Below are positions 54,877 to 63,767 of a stretch of DNA of 64,000 bases, piece after piece. The position numbers were made by a program, and so were the translations under genes. The DNA comes from Microbacterium endophyticum (GTDB taxonomy: Bacteria > Actinomycetota > Actinomycetes > Actinomycetales > Microbacteriaceae). The stretch lies in the NCBI RefSeq assembly GCF_011047135.1, contig NZ_CP049255.1:2108001-2172000 (forward strand), in the 5' to 3' direction. The notes under the pieces were generated by a model, which saw only the letters and a program-made list of their open reading frames with translations, was not told where the DNA came from and made no database searches. The first letter of the stretch is position 1. Each line of letters opens with the position of its first letter.

Positions 54877-55217
54877 ATCTCCGACATTGACCCCGCCGAA
54901 TAAGCCCGAAAAGACCCGATGTGGATAACTTTCTTGAAAAACTTTTGGGGAGAAGAAGATGCGCCTTAATCCATCTAGTCGTGCTGCATTCGATTCCGCG
55001 TGACGCGAGCACTGCTCAGGGATTGCTGTAGCAAATTCGCCCGCGAACCCGAGGCACGGCATTCGCGACGTCACCCCACGTACTGCCCGGTCGTATGGCG
55101 AGCCGGTACCACGGGCAACGGAGGTGCCAAGGGTTCGTCGATCGACGTCATCATGCCAGGTTCTCTCGCGTGGAGCGTCGCTCGCGAGCATCGACGCATG
55201 TGTCGTACCGTCGAGGG

Positions 55218-55847
55218 ATGGCGGCGGGTGGAATCTACGTAGAAACAAGTATTCGGGCGCCGCTAGAGAGCGTGTGGCAAGCCACTCAAGATCCCACGCA
55301 GCACGTGCGCTGGGACGTAAGGTTCACGAGCATCGAACCGACCTCGACGACGGACTCCGGGACTACCCGCTTCGTTTATACGCGGCGGGTTCCGCTGCAT
55401 ACCGTGCGCGGCACCGGAATCAGTCTCGGAGAAATCACTCGCGCTGACGGCACGCGCACATCGGCGCTGCGTTTCACGACATCCGACCCGCTGTCACCGA
55501 TTCGCGATGGCCGCGGATATTGGCGGTATGTACCGGCGGGCGACGGGGCAATCAGCTTCATTACGGGCTACGACTATTCGAGCGGATGGGGCGTGCTCGA
55601 CGTGGTCGTTCGCCCGATCATCGGTTGGGCCACCGCGTGGAGCTTCGACCGATTGCGCATCTGGCTAGAAACCGGCGTTGCCCCCGAACAGTGGCCGCTG
55701 TGGAGCGTGCTGTGGTTTTGGCGCGCAAACCGTCCTCGGGCTGGTCGTTGCAAACGCAAACCCCACGGCGGAAGTCGGCGCGCCGACCATCTCAGTGCGG
55801 CGCCAGAAACGCTGAGGAAGCTTGCCGACCCGAAGGGCACAGCATGA
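55218..55847 (+). CDS. SRPBCC-family lipid-binding-fold protein
   Basis: The 209-residue protein has the SRPBCC/polyketide-cyclase-like START fold: VETSIRAPLESVWQATQDPT opens the domain, then a strand-rich middle, and the long C-terminal helix IGWATAWSFDRLRIWLETG. These proteins bind hydrophobic ligands. Its TGA overlaps the ATG of the DUF4166 gene (ATGA), so the two are co-translated. An in-frame extension upstream has no start with a ribosome binding site. Confidence 0.8.
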   Translation: MAAGGIYVETSIRAPLESVWQATQDPTQHVRWDVRFTSIEPTSTTDSGTTRFVYTRRVPLHTVRGTGISLGEITRADGTRTSALRFTTSDPLSPIRDGRGYWRYVPAGDGAISFITGYDYSSGWGVLDVVVRPIIGWATAWSFDRLRIWLETGVAPEQWPLWSVLWFWRANRPRAGRCKRKPHGGSRRADHLSAAPETLRKLADPKGTA

Positions 55848-56515
55848 GTTCGATGTTTGCGCGTGCCATTGGCGAGCATGATTTCGCAAGGCTTCACCCG
55901 ATGATGCAGCGGAGGTTTGGCGTCGGGCTTGAGTCGGGCGAAGCGTGCATCGGCCGCGGTGTCATGACAGAAATTCGGCGCGGGCCGTGGTGGACGGTGC
56001 CGTTTTTGCAGATCGGGAGACTTCGCAACATCCTGATTCCCACGCTCGGTCGCGAGGTGCCTTTCACCATCGAGAACTTTCCGTATCGAGACCCACTCGG
56101 ACGTGAAACGGTCACCTTCGTGCGTGAATACACGATCAATGAGCGCGCCAGTCGATTCGACGCGACGATGATCCTCAGCGCCGGGCGCATCGTTGACTAC
56201 CTCGGCACTCATCAGCATCTCGCCGTTGATCTTGAGCTATCGGTCGACGACGACGGTGGTCTGAGGCTGAAATCTGATGCGCAACGGTTTTATGAAGGTC
56301 CCGTTGCCTTCCGTTTTCCCATGCTCTTCAGCGGGCGCGCCACCCTGCATGAATGGTACGACGAGACTGATCAGTGTTTTCATGTCGACATGCAGGTGCA
56401 CAACCATCGCTTCGGTTTTCTCTTCGGATACCGCGGATCATTCACCTGCGAATGGATTCCGGCATCCGACGCTCCCGAGCGCCTCAAACCTCTGCGGCAC
56501 GAGCGGCGGGTTTAG
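55844..56515 (+). CDS. DUF4166 domain protein
   Basis: The 223-residue protein matches the DUF4166 pattern, with FARLHPMMQRRFGVGL near the start, GRGVMTEIRRGPWWTVPFL, and VTFVREYTI in the middle. It ends with GFLFGYRGSFTCEW. DUF4166 usually occurs at the C-terminus of DoxX or saccharopine-dehydrogenase-like proteins; here it is free-standing and translated with an SRPBCC protein. The function is unknown; the pair may handle a lipid or polyketide-like ligand. Confidence 0.82.
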   Translation: MSSMFARAIGEHDFARLHPMMQRRFGVGLESGEACIGRGVMTEIRRGPWWTVPFLQIGRLRNILIPTLGREVPFTIENFPYRDPLGRETVTFVREYTINERASRFDATMILSAGRIVDYLGTHQHLAVDLELSVDDDGGLRLKSDAQRFYEGPVAFRFPMLFSGRATLHEWYDETDQCFHVDMQVHNHRFGFLFGYRGSFTCEWIPASDAPERLKPLRHERRV

Positions 56516-56548
56516 CCTCTCGCCGATGAATCAGGGCTGACTGTCGAG

Positions 56549-57292
56549 CTAGCGAGTCCAGCCGCGAAAGTTATGCAGCATGGCTGTTTTCGGATACGCG
56601 CCGCTAGGTTGCCCGATTTCAAAAAGATCGACCATGAGGAACATCGGGTAGTTCGGTGCTTGCGGGATGTCGCGAACGACGACATCTTCGCAGCAGATGA
56701 CGGTGCGGTTATCGCCCCAATCAACGCTCCATGTGTGTGGCCGCGAGGCGTCAAAGGGCAAGCGCACGTCGGCCATGTCAGTCTCTATGGCAGCGTCGGT
56801 GTGAGCTTTGATGCCCGAACGCGCGAGAGTTGATGCGCCGACCGCGTGCCCGTCGATCTCGAAGATGCACACTTCGCCGGACTGCGCGGCATCCAGATGC
56901 TCCGTGCCTACCAGCCACGCAGCGAGCATGCATTGCGGATCTACGCTCGCGCTGACGGTCAGCTCAACGCGCCCGGCGGTGGGCGCCCACAGCAGCCGCG
57001 TCGGAGTGGGCGAGCGGACAACGAGTCCGTCTTCTCGATGTCGGTGTGTGCCAACTCTTGTGCCGAGATCGCCAGCAAATGTGCCGGTTTGAAGATTCGA
57101 AACGCGTAGCGGGGCGTCTTCGTCTCGCCAGTTGAGCTGCTCTAAATCGATGCGCAGTTGCATTCCTCCTGCCGGGAATGAGTATCGCGCAGCCGAACGC
57201 TCGGGTGTTGTCCAATGCGGTAGATAGTGGTCAACCCAAAGGTCTGCGCGGAGCGGGCCCGAGAAGTCATCTTCGATATCAGGCTGCTGCAT
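56549..57292 (-). CDS. GH16-like concanavalin-fold protein with altered active site
   Basis: The 247-residue protein has the beta-sandwich pattern of GH16 enzymes, with DDFSGPLRADLWVDHYLPHW at the start and PHTWSVDWGDNRTVI near the end. The active-site strand reads GEVCIFEIDG: Glu140 and Glu145 keep the nucleophile and acid/base spacing, but the middle Asp of the classic ExDxxE is Cys142. No signal peptide is present. The start at 57292 is preferred to a longer frame because homology-like sequence begins there. It may be a sugar-binding or atypical glycosidase protein. Confidence 0.72.
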   Translation of the reverse strand: MQQPDIEDDFSGPLRADLWVDHYLPHWTTPERSAARYSFPAGGMQLRIDLEQLNWRDEDAPLRVSNLQTGTFAGDLGTRVGTHRHREDGLVVRSPTPTRLLWAPTAGRVELTVSASVDPQCMLAAWLVGTEHLDAAQSGEVCIFEIDGHAVGASTLARSGIKAHTDAAIETDMADVRLPFDASRPHTWSVDWGDNRTVICCEDVVVRDIPQAPNYPMFLMVDLFEIGQPSGAYPKTAMLHNFRGWTR

Positions 57293-57414
57293 GGAGTGTG
57301 ATCTGAAGTGACGCCAGAAAGAGGCACGCGCCGATGACACTGAGTGGAATCCAGCGCGCAGCAGCCATACTCTCATCGCATCATGCGTTGCGATGAAGAG
57401 TCAACAGCGATGAG

Positions 57415-58662
57415 CTACCGCCCGTTGCCTGCGGAGCAGGTCTCTTGATCGGCCGAAGTACCGTTGACGTTGCCCGGCAGAGCGACGGTTCCATCGGCTG
57501 GGGCCTCAGATGCGGTCTCCGTCGGCTCTTCGGATGCCGGCGCTTCGGGCTCATCAGTCGGGGTCACTTCGATGACACCCCCGTTCGAGCCGGCTTTACC
57601 GTTGATCTCGAGCGATTTATTCTCGGCTATCGCCGTCATCAGAATCTCGGCGGAAGAAGAATCGGGAACCACCTTGTTCGAGTCGGCAGAGTCGTCAACG
57701 ACCGGGTACTGCACGAAGGTGATGTCTTCGAACGGCACGTCTTTTATCGCAAGCGCGAGCTGCACGAGGCGTAGCGGGTTCGTGAGGCTTTCACTCGGTT
57801 CGATGTTGTCTACTGCGGCATTCGCGAGTCGGTAGAGGCTGCCGGCATCCGCCAGCACCTCCTCGCTCCGAAGCTTGTGAGCGAGCCGCGACATGTACTG
57901 CTGCTGATTGCCGATACGAGCCAGGTCGCTTTCGTCGCCAACGCCGTGGCGCGTGCGTAAGAACTGCAGTGCGTCCAGCCCCTTGACCGTTTGCATGCCC
58001 GCTTCCCAGTCGATGCCGGTGTAGTAATCGCGGATGCCGTTGTTGCCGATGCATACCTCGACTCCACCGATTGCGTCGGTGATGTTGACGACTCCGCCGA
58101 AGCTCACCTTCGCGGCGAACGGGATATCAAAATCGGTGAGTGCAGAGATCGTCGAGGCAACGCATCCGAGCCCGGCAACGCCATAGACGCTATTGAGAGG
58201 CTGCTTAGACATGGCGGAGGTGGTGGATCCGTCTTCTCTTGTGCACGAGGGCACCGCGACCATCAGATCGCGCGGGAACGAGATGACAGTCACCCGCCGT
58301 GGATTTTCTGACACATGCATCAGCATGTTGACGTCGTTGAGCTGCCCCTCGGAGTCTGCTCCCGTGCACCGATCGCCGAGGGCCGCTTTCAGCTCTTCTT
58401 CGCATTCGTCAGTTCCCACGATGAGCACGCTGAAGTCACCCTCAAATGCGCCCATCGTTGGCGGCTGAGCGACGTCATCTTCGAGCGCGACAGCTTTGCT
58501 GGTGACTTTCGCCGAGAGGTCGTAGACGATGTACGAAGCTACCCCTGCCGTAGCCACGAGAGCCACGACAGCTGCGACGGCAATGAGTTTTAGTGCCTGC
58601 TTCGCTGGGTGAGGAGAGCGCAGGCGCGCGTGTCGCGCGACAGTCGAGCGTTGTCTTGACAT
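57415..58662 (-). CDS. LytR-CpsA-Psr (LCP) family cell-wall ligase
   Basis: The 415-residue protein has a basic cytoplasmic tail, one membrane helix (about 24-46) and an extracytoplasmic LCP domain with GQLNDVNMLMHVS, VTVISFPRDLMVAVP and GVEVCIGNNGIRD, ending in LQFLRTRHGVGDESDLARIG. The Arg and Asp residues in these words form the pyrophosphate-binding site that moves polyprenyl-linked glycans to peptidoglycan. A Pro/Glu/Ala-rich tail follows. GGGGGA precedes the ATG. A small membrane gene lies just upstream in the same direction. Confidence 0.92.
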   Translation of the reverse strand: MSRQRSTVARHARLRSPHPAKQALKLIAVAAVVALVATAGVASYIVYDLSAKVTSKAVALEDDVAQPPTMGAFEGDFSVLIVGTDECEEELKAALGDRCTGADSEGQLNDVNMLMHVSENPRRVTVISFPRDLMVAVPSCTREDGSTTSAMSKQPLNSVYGVAGLGCVASTISALTDFDIPFAAKVSFGGVVNITDAIGGVEVCIGNNGIRDYYTGIDWEAGMQTVKGLDALQFLRTRHGVGDESDLARIGNQQQYMSRLAHKLRSEEVLADAGSLYRLANAAVDNIEPSESLTNPLRLVQLALAIKDVPFEDITFVQYPVVDDSADSNKVVPDSSSAEILMTAIAENKSLEINGKAGSNGGVIEVTPTDEPEAPASEEPTETASEAPADGTVALPGNVNGTSADQETCSAGNGR

Positions 58663-58708
58663 CGTTCCCCCAGGTCGAGCGACGGTCGCCGCTTGCTTCA
58701 GTACGAGA

Positions 58709-59113
58709 TCATGCTGCGGCCTTGCGTGCGTTCCTCGACAAACGTAGCGACGAGTGGAGGTACGCAACTGACAAAACGCTGTTCACGACGAGACCCGTCA
58801 CGAGAGCGACGCCACCCTGTGGCTCGACGTACCCCGCGGCGATCCACGAAACCTCTGCCAGAAAGAGGGCACCGAGGAGATAACCGGCTAGAGGACGAGA
58901 GGTCATACGCCACCATGCCCGCGCTGGTTCGATGTGCTCGTCGATGCCGCGGAACGTCCGCACGCAGAAGATCACGGCGGACAGCATGAGAACTGTGCCG
59001 AGAAAATAGCCGAGCGAAAAATTCGTGGCGCCAACGAAAGCTGTCGCCCCGAGTGAAACTGCCGCTGCGCCGATGATCGTGGCCGACTTTGCGATCGTGC
59101 TCTGAATGCGCAC
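58709..59113 (-). CDS. Small integral membrane protein
   Basis: The 134-residue protein has four hydrophobic segments (IIGAAAVSLGATAFVGA, LGYFLGTVLMLSAVIFCV, LAGYLLGALFLAEVSWIAA and GGVALVTGLVVNSVLSVAYL) and a short charged loop in the middle. The GTG at 59113 has GAGGA upstream; the longer frame has a Pro/Arg-rich leader unlike protein. It lies 46 bases before the LCP gene and may be co-transcribed. I do not recognise a family. Confidence 0.65.
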   Translation of the reverse strand: MRIQSTIAKSATIIGAAAVSLGATAFVGATNFSLGYFLGTVLMLSAVIFCVRTFRGIDEHIEPARAWWRMTSRPLAGYLLGALFLAEVSWIAAGYVEPQGGVALVTGLVVNSVLSVAYLHSSLRLSRNARKAAA

Positions 59114-59279
59114 TAGTCCTCTTCTCGTGGGCGGCCACCTGGAGGGAGATACAGGGCCGTCACCTTCGAGGGTACGCGGCGCGGCCCCGCTGAGTGCGCA
59201 CGGTGCGAGCGCCGGTGTTCTGTGACGGACTATGACGCAGATTCGCCGCCACACCTCAGAGCAGACGTAACGTAATCAC

Positions 59280-59723
59280 GTGAATCCCGTCCTTGCCGCT
59301 GCGCTGATAGTCGTGCTTGTACTCGTCGCCATTGCCGTTGGAATCGTCACGAAGCGTCGCTCCAGCCGCAAACGCCGGGTCACTGTAGCCGAAGTAACGC
59401 CCGCCGACATCGATCTGGAAACACTGGGCGACGTCGCGACCGTTGTACAACTCAGTACCGAGTTTTGCGCGCGCTGCCCGGGGGTTCACCGGGCACTCGT
59501 CTCAAATCTCTCCGGGGTCGAAGACGTCGTGTACACCGATGTCGACCTCACTCACCGCCCGCAACTCGCCTCGCAGCTGCGCGTACTGCAAACGCCGACG
59601 GTTCTTGTCGTGGATGCGCAGGGTCGAGTTGCTGCACGATACGCCGGCGCCGTGTCGCCGATGCTCATCAATCAAGAAATCGACGCACTGAGAAGGGGCG
59701 CAGATGTCGCATTCGCCAGGTGA
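59280..59723 (+). CDS. Membrane-anchored thioredoxin-like protein
   Basis: The 147-residue protein has an N-terminal membrane helix (about 5-24), a short basic linker and a thioredoxin-like fold with the redox pair Cys63-Ala-Arg-Cys66 in EFCARCPG and a cis-Pro in LQTPTVLVVD. It starts with GTG. It overlaps the DUF4395 gene by 20 bases, a pairing that recurs in actinobacteria and suggests a membrane thiol-redox unit. The helix is followed by RRSSRKRR, so the redox domain is probably cytoplasmic. Confidence 0.88.
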   Translation: MNPVLAAALIVVLVLVAIAVGIVTKRRSSRKRRVTVAEVTPADIDLETLGDVATVVQLSTEFCARCPGVHRALVSNLSGVEDVVYTDVDLTHRPQLASQLRVLQTPTVLVVDAQGRVAARYAGAVSPMLINQEIDALRRGADVAFAR

Positions 59724-60234
59724 AAACAGAGTGCAGCTACCGCGCGGGATAGACCCGAGGGCGCCGCGATTTGCGGCGTGGATCACCGCTGTGCTGCTGC
59801 TGATCGGCACGTTCCTCGCCCTACTCGGCCCTGGAGTTGCAACGCTCGCGACCGTCGCGGAACGACTGACTGACCCTGGATTCATCGTTTTGGTCGTTGT
59901 CGATGCACTCTTCGTCTGGGGCTTCACATCGCCTCGTACCGCGCCCTGGGGCGTGCTGTATCGGAGCGTGATTCGACCACGACTTGCCCCTCCCGAAGAG
60001 CTCGAAGACCCGCGGCCGCCCCGGTTCGCTCAGGTCGTGGGCTTCACGGTGGTGACCGTGGGACTCGCGCTCTACCTGCTCGGTGTGGCGTGGGCGCTTC
60101 CGATCGCAGGCGCCGCGGCGTTCGTGGCGGCATTCCTCAACGCAGCATTCGGGCTGTGCTTGGGTTGCCAGTTGTATCTCGCATTTGCCCGCATCGGGCT
60201 CATCCGGCCGCGCGGAGGCCTCGTCGGCATTTAA
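59704..60234 (+). CDS. DUF4395 membrane protein
   Basis: The 176-residue protein has four hydrophobic segments and the DUF4395 words GIDPRAPRFAAWITAVLLL near the start and LNAAFGLCLGCQLYL near the end. The CLGC cysteines could exchange electrons with the thioredoxin-like protein whose gene overlaps it. The function is not established. Confidence 0.9.
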   Translation: MSHSPGENRVQLPRGIDPRAPRFAAWITAVLLLIGTFLALLGPGVATLATVAERLTDPGFIVLVVVDALFVWGFTSPRTAPWGVLYRSVIRPRLAPPEELEDPRPPRFAQVVGFTVVTVGLALYLLGVAWALPIAGAAAFVAAFLNAAFGLCLGCQLYLAFARIGLIRPRGGLVGI

Positions 60235-60251
60235 CCGATCAGCGCGTCGAA

Positions 60252-60698
60252 CTAGATGCGACCGATCGGCACGTGGTGCTCGAACAACCGGCCGCGGATG
60301 CTGCTGGGTTCAAGGGAGACGTATACGAACTCTTCGACCGGTATCCATGCCGGAAGTGTCTCTCGTGCCGCGGGGGAGAGTACGAGGTCGTCTTTGAGAA
60401 CTTTTGCGCTCGCCCGAACAACGACGCTCCAGACGTTATCGGATGTGTCGGCATCCACTTCGAACGCGACGTGCGGGTTCTCGATCAGTTCGTCGAGTTT
60501 TGATCCTTTGCTGCTGCGAAAGAGAATCTTCTCTCCATCGGAGTAGTAGTTGACCGGAAAAATATCGGGCCTGCCGCGCGTACTGAGTGCAAGGTGGCCG
60601 AAATTCTTGCTCATGAGATGCGCCCAACTTGCCTCATCTGAGAGCTCGACGACTGGCCCCTGCGGGGACCAGCCCGGTTCGGATACGTCGTGAGACAT
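60252..60698 (-). CDS. Pyridoxamine 5'-phosphate oxidase-fold flavin protein
   Basis: The 148-residue protein has the split beta-barrel of the PPOX family, with FGHLALSTRGRPDIFPVNYY near residue 33 and ILFRSSKGSKLDELIENPHV, a pattern common in FMN- or F420-binding actinobacterial members. Such proteins reduce small substrates or bind haem or flavin. It ends before, and shares direction with, the transhydrogenase genes, whose last member ends on the far side of its start. The substrate is unknown. Confidence 0.87.
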   Translation of the reverse strand: MSHDVSEPGWSPQGPVVELSDEASWAHLMSKNFGHLALSTRGRPDIFPVNYYSDGEKILFRSSKGSKLDELIENPHVAFEVDADTSDNVWSVVVRASAKVLKDDLVLSPAARETLPAWIPVEEFVYVSLEPSSIRGRLFEHHVPIGRI

Positions 60699-60722
60699 TC
60701 TTCACAACTCCTTTTCTGCCGA

Positions 60723-62143
60723 CTACGCTGCGACATATTCTTTAACACCCGCGGTGATGTCCACCAGGGCTTTTTTAGCGTCGTCGAAGAGCATGCCGGT
60801 CTTTGGGTCGGTGAAGAGCGGGTTGCTGATGCCCGCGTATCCTGGCCGCATCGATCGCTTGATGACGACGACAGATTTTGCGTGGTCGGCGTTGAGGATC
60901 GGCATCCCAGACACGGCATTTTCGGACACGCGTGCAGCAGGGTTGCAGACGTCATTCGCTCCGATGACGAGGGCGACATCGCAGTTATCAAACGCTGCGT
61001 TGGCGTCGTCGAGTTGCAGCATCTGGTCGTAGGGCACGTTCGCTTCGGCGAGTAGAACGTTCATATGACCCGGCATTCTGCCCGCGACTGGATGGATCGC
61101 GTACTTCACATCGACGCCGTTTTTGATGAGGAGCGCGGCAAGCTCAGCAACCTCGTGCTGTGCCTGCGCTGCTGCCAGTCCGTACCCGGGAACGATGAGC
61201 ACATGTTGGGCATACGCGAGCTGGATTGCGACATCGTCGGAAGTCAGACTCCGAACGTTTGAGAGATCTTCGTCGCTAGCCGCGGGCGAGGCCGCAGCAT
61301 CGCCGGTGCCAAATCCGCCGAGGATGATCGAAACGACCGAACGGTTCATGGCCTTCGCCATCTGCAACGTCAAGATCGTGCCTGCGGCACCTACAAGAGC
61401 GCCCGCAATGATGAGGGCCTGGTTGTTGATCGCGAACCCAGCCATTGCCACGGCGAGCCCGGTGAATGCGTTCAAGAGCGACACGATCACGGGTGCGTCG
61501 GCTCCACCGATCGGCAGCACCATCAGGACACCCAGAATGAGCGAGGCGACCAGCACGATCACGAGCATGAGGGTGCTGCCGGTAAACACGATGGCCAAGA
61601 TCCCGCTGACGAGGGCAACGATCACGATGCCCACATTCACGACGCGGGCGCCCGGAAAGCTGATGGGCTTGCCCGGAATAATGCCCTGAAGTTTTCCGGC
61701 GGCCACGAGCGATCCGGAGAACGTGATCGAACCGATCAGCACATCCAGCACGACAGGAATCGACACCGAGAGACTGAGTGTGGCGTTGTCTGCGGGCAGC
61801 ACGAAGGCGGCGAAAGCGACGGCGGCGGCCGCGCCGCCCCCGACGGCGTTGAAGATGCTCACCAGCTGGGGTACATCGGTCATTTTCACCGTGCGGGCTT
61901 GCCGAACACCGAACACACCGCCGACGATGGCGCCAGCAGCGAGCGCGCTCCAGGCGATCCAGTCGCCCCCGTCGTCACCAGCGAGAACACACCCGTCGTG
62001 ACGACGGCTATGACCATGCCGGCGGCAGAAATGAGATTCCCGCGTCGAGCCGTCGACGGCGCGCGCATTTTATGGAGCCCCACAACGAAGAGAGTGGCGG
62101 ATGCGAGGTAAAGCGCACCGACGATGAAATCGAAACCGGTCAT
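60723..62143 (-). pseudogene. pntB: NAD(P) transhydrogenase beta subunit, with one-base frameshift
   Basis: The first part (62143 to about 61970) reads MTGFDFIVGALYLASATLFV through GVFSLVTTG. The rest, in another frame, continues with DWIAWSALAAGAIVGGVFG and VRQARTVKMTDVPQLVSIFN to the NADP-binding domain with GYGLAAAQAQHEVAEL. Adding one base in the C-run at 61966-61970 (G-run on the coding strand) joins them into a 473-residue PntB of normal length. PntB holds the NADP site and proton path of proton-driven NADH/NADPH exchange. The break may be a sequencing error or a real frameshift. Confidence 0.88.
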
Positions 62144-62460
62144 GATGCATCCTTCGTCGAAGCCTTGGCGTCGTCGTGCACCGTGGGGCGCGTGAACATT
62201 GCGAGAATCCGATCGGTGACGACGTACCCGCCGAAGACGTTCGCGGCCGCCAGGGTCCCCGCGATGAAGGTCAGGACGTAGCCCGCCGGAGTGTTGGCGA
62301 GCGAGGCAGTGACGACTGCGCCCGCGATAACGACGCCGTGAATGGCATTCGAGCCCGACATCATCGGAGTGTGGAGCGTCGTTGGAATCTTGCTGATCAC
62401 TTCTACGCCGACGAGAAGTGCCAGAACGAAAATGGCGAGGTTGCTGAAAAGGGTTTGCAT
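62140..62460 (-). CDS. pntAb: NAD(P) transhydrogenase alpha-2 membrane subunit
   Basis: The 106-residue protein has three to four membrane segments and the PntA C-terminal words VISKIPTTLHTPMMSGSNAI and GGYVVTDRILAMF. It is the separate alpha-2 membrane part of a three-gene transhydrogenase. Its ATG overlaps the pntAa stop (TGATG) and its own stop overlaps pntB's ATG (ATGA), so all three are co-translated. Confidence 0.94.
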   Translation of the reverse strand: MQTLFSNLAIFVLALLVGVEVISKIPTTLHTPMMSGSNAIHGVVIAGAVVTASLANTPAGYVLTFIAGTLAAANVFGGYVVTDRILAMFTRPTVHDDAKASTKDAS

Positions 62461-63668
62461 CACGCGGCCTTCGCTTTCGGAGAAGTGATGTGAGCGTCTG
62501 GCGCCGGTAGTGGCGCGAGTTTCATCGCATCGCGCACTCTTTCGCTGACGATGAGGCCGTCGTGCGACACCACGATGGCCGAATGAACCTCGTCGGTGGC
62601 ATCGATCGTGATCACGCCGTCAGGGGCAAGAGCATCGATGACCGATGTGATGTTTCTGCCGTACATCTGCGAAGCGGATGCCGGGAGATCTGCGGCGAGA
62701 TTGCCCCCGCCCACCACAATGACTCCGCCCGCTGTGGTGTGCGTTTCCCCATCGACGGAACCGAAGACGTTGCCACCTTTGTCGCTCGCTCCGAGGTCGA
62801 CACATACCGAGCCGGGCTGCAACGTGGCGAGTGCCTGCTCTGAGACGAGAAGGGCAGGCATTCGCCCGGGCACCTTCGCGGTCGTGATGATCACATCGAA
62901 CGCGATGAGCGCTTCGGACAGCTCGTTTTGTTGTGCTGCCTGTTCTTCGGTTGTCATTGCGCGCGCGTATCCACCTTCGCCGGCGCCGGCCGCGACCGAC
63001 GACGTGAGAAAACGCGCACCCAACGACTCAACCTCGGTGTGCGATGCGGGACGCACGTCGTAACCGGTCACAATGGCGCCCAAGCGCTTGGTGGTGGCGA
63101 TCGCTTGAAGCCCCGCGACGCCGGTGCCGATCACGATCACTTTTGCGGGGATTGCCGTACCGGATGCCGTCACCATCATTGGCAGGTAACGGCCGAAGCT
63201 CGAAGCGGCGACGATTCCGGCCCGATATCCCGCTGCACTTGATTGCGAGCTCAAAGCATCCATCGCCTGCGCGCGGCTGAGTGTCCGCGGAAGAAGCTCG
63301 AGGGCAACGGCCGTGACCCCGCGGCTTGCGAGTTTTGCGACTGCATCACGGTTATTGAGGGCATCGAGGAGCCCGACGAGGACTTGACCGGAAGTGAGAG
63401 CATCGGCGACCAGGGGAGCCGGAAAATCAAGCACCGCAAGAATATTGCACTTCGCGATGACATCGCTGTGGGATGCCGCAGTGGCACCTGATGCTTCGTA
63501 GGCGCTGTCGGGGAAGCTTGCGTCCGCCCCGCAACCGGCTTCGAAAAGCACAGCAAAACCGGCCTTCACGAGGTGGTCGACAGCGCTCGGATCGAGCGCG
63601 ACGCGATGTTCTCGAGAGCTGAGCTCAGAGAGCACACCCACAATCAGGGTGGTGTCTGTATGTGCCAT
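62460..63668 (-). CDS. pntAa: NAD(P) transhydrogenase alpha-1 subunit
   Basis: The 402-residue protein is the soluble NAD-binding subunit, with the alanine-dehydrogenase/PntA fold: ELSSREHRVALDPSAVDHLV at the start, IGTGVAGLQAIATTKRLGA in the NAD site, YDVRPASHTEVESLGARF and GRMPALLVSEQAL. The start at 63668 follows AAGGATC. Three overlapping genes encode the complete enzyme, which uses the proton gradient to make NADPH from NADH. Confidence 0.95.
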   Translation of the reverse strand: MAHTDTTLIVGVLSELSSREHRVALDPSAVDHLVKAGFAVLFEAGCGADASFPDSAYEASGATAASHSDVIAKCNILAVLDFPAPLVADALTSGQVLVGLLDALNNRDAVAKLASRGVTAVALELLPRTLSRAQAMDALSSQSSAAGYRAGIVAASSFGRYLPMMVTASGTAIPAKVIVIGTGVAGLQAIATTKRLGAIVTGYDVRPASHTEVESLGARFLTSSVAAGAGEGGYARAMTTEEQAAQQNELSEALIAFDVIITTAKVPGRMPALLVSEQALATLQPGSVCVDLGASDKGGNVFGSVDGETHTTAGGVIVVGGGNLAADLPASASQMYGRNITSVIDALAPDGVITIDATDEVHSAIVVSHDGLIVSERVRDAMKLAPLPAPDAHITSPKAKAA

Positions 63669-63767
63669 GGCGATCCTTGGTCGGCGCGAAAAGAAATCCG
63701 CTGCCAAGGATTGGAGCAACTACTCGAACTGTACTCGCGGTATTGCTTGATTGGTTAACTAGAGGGC

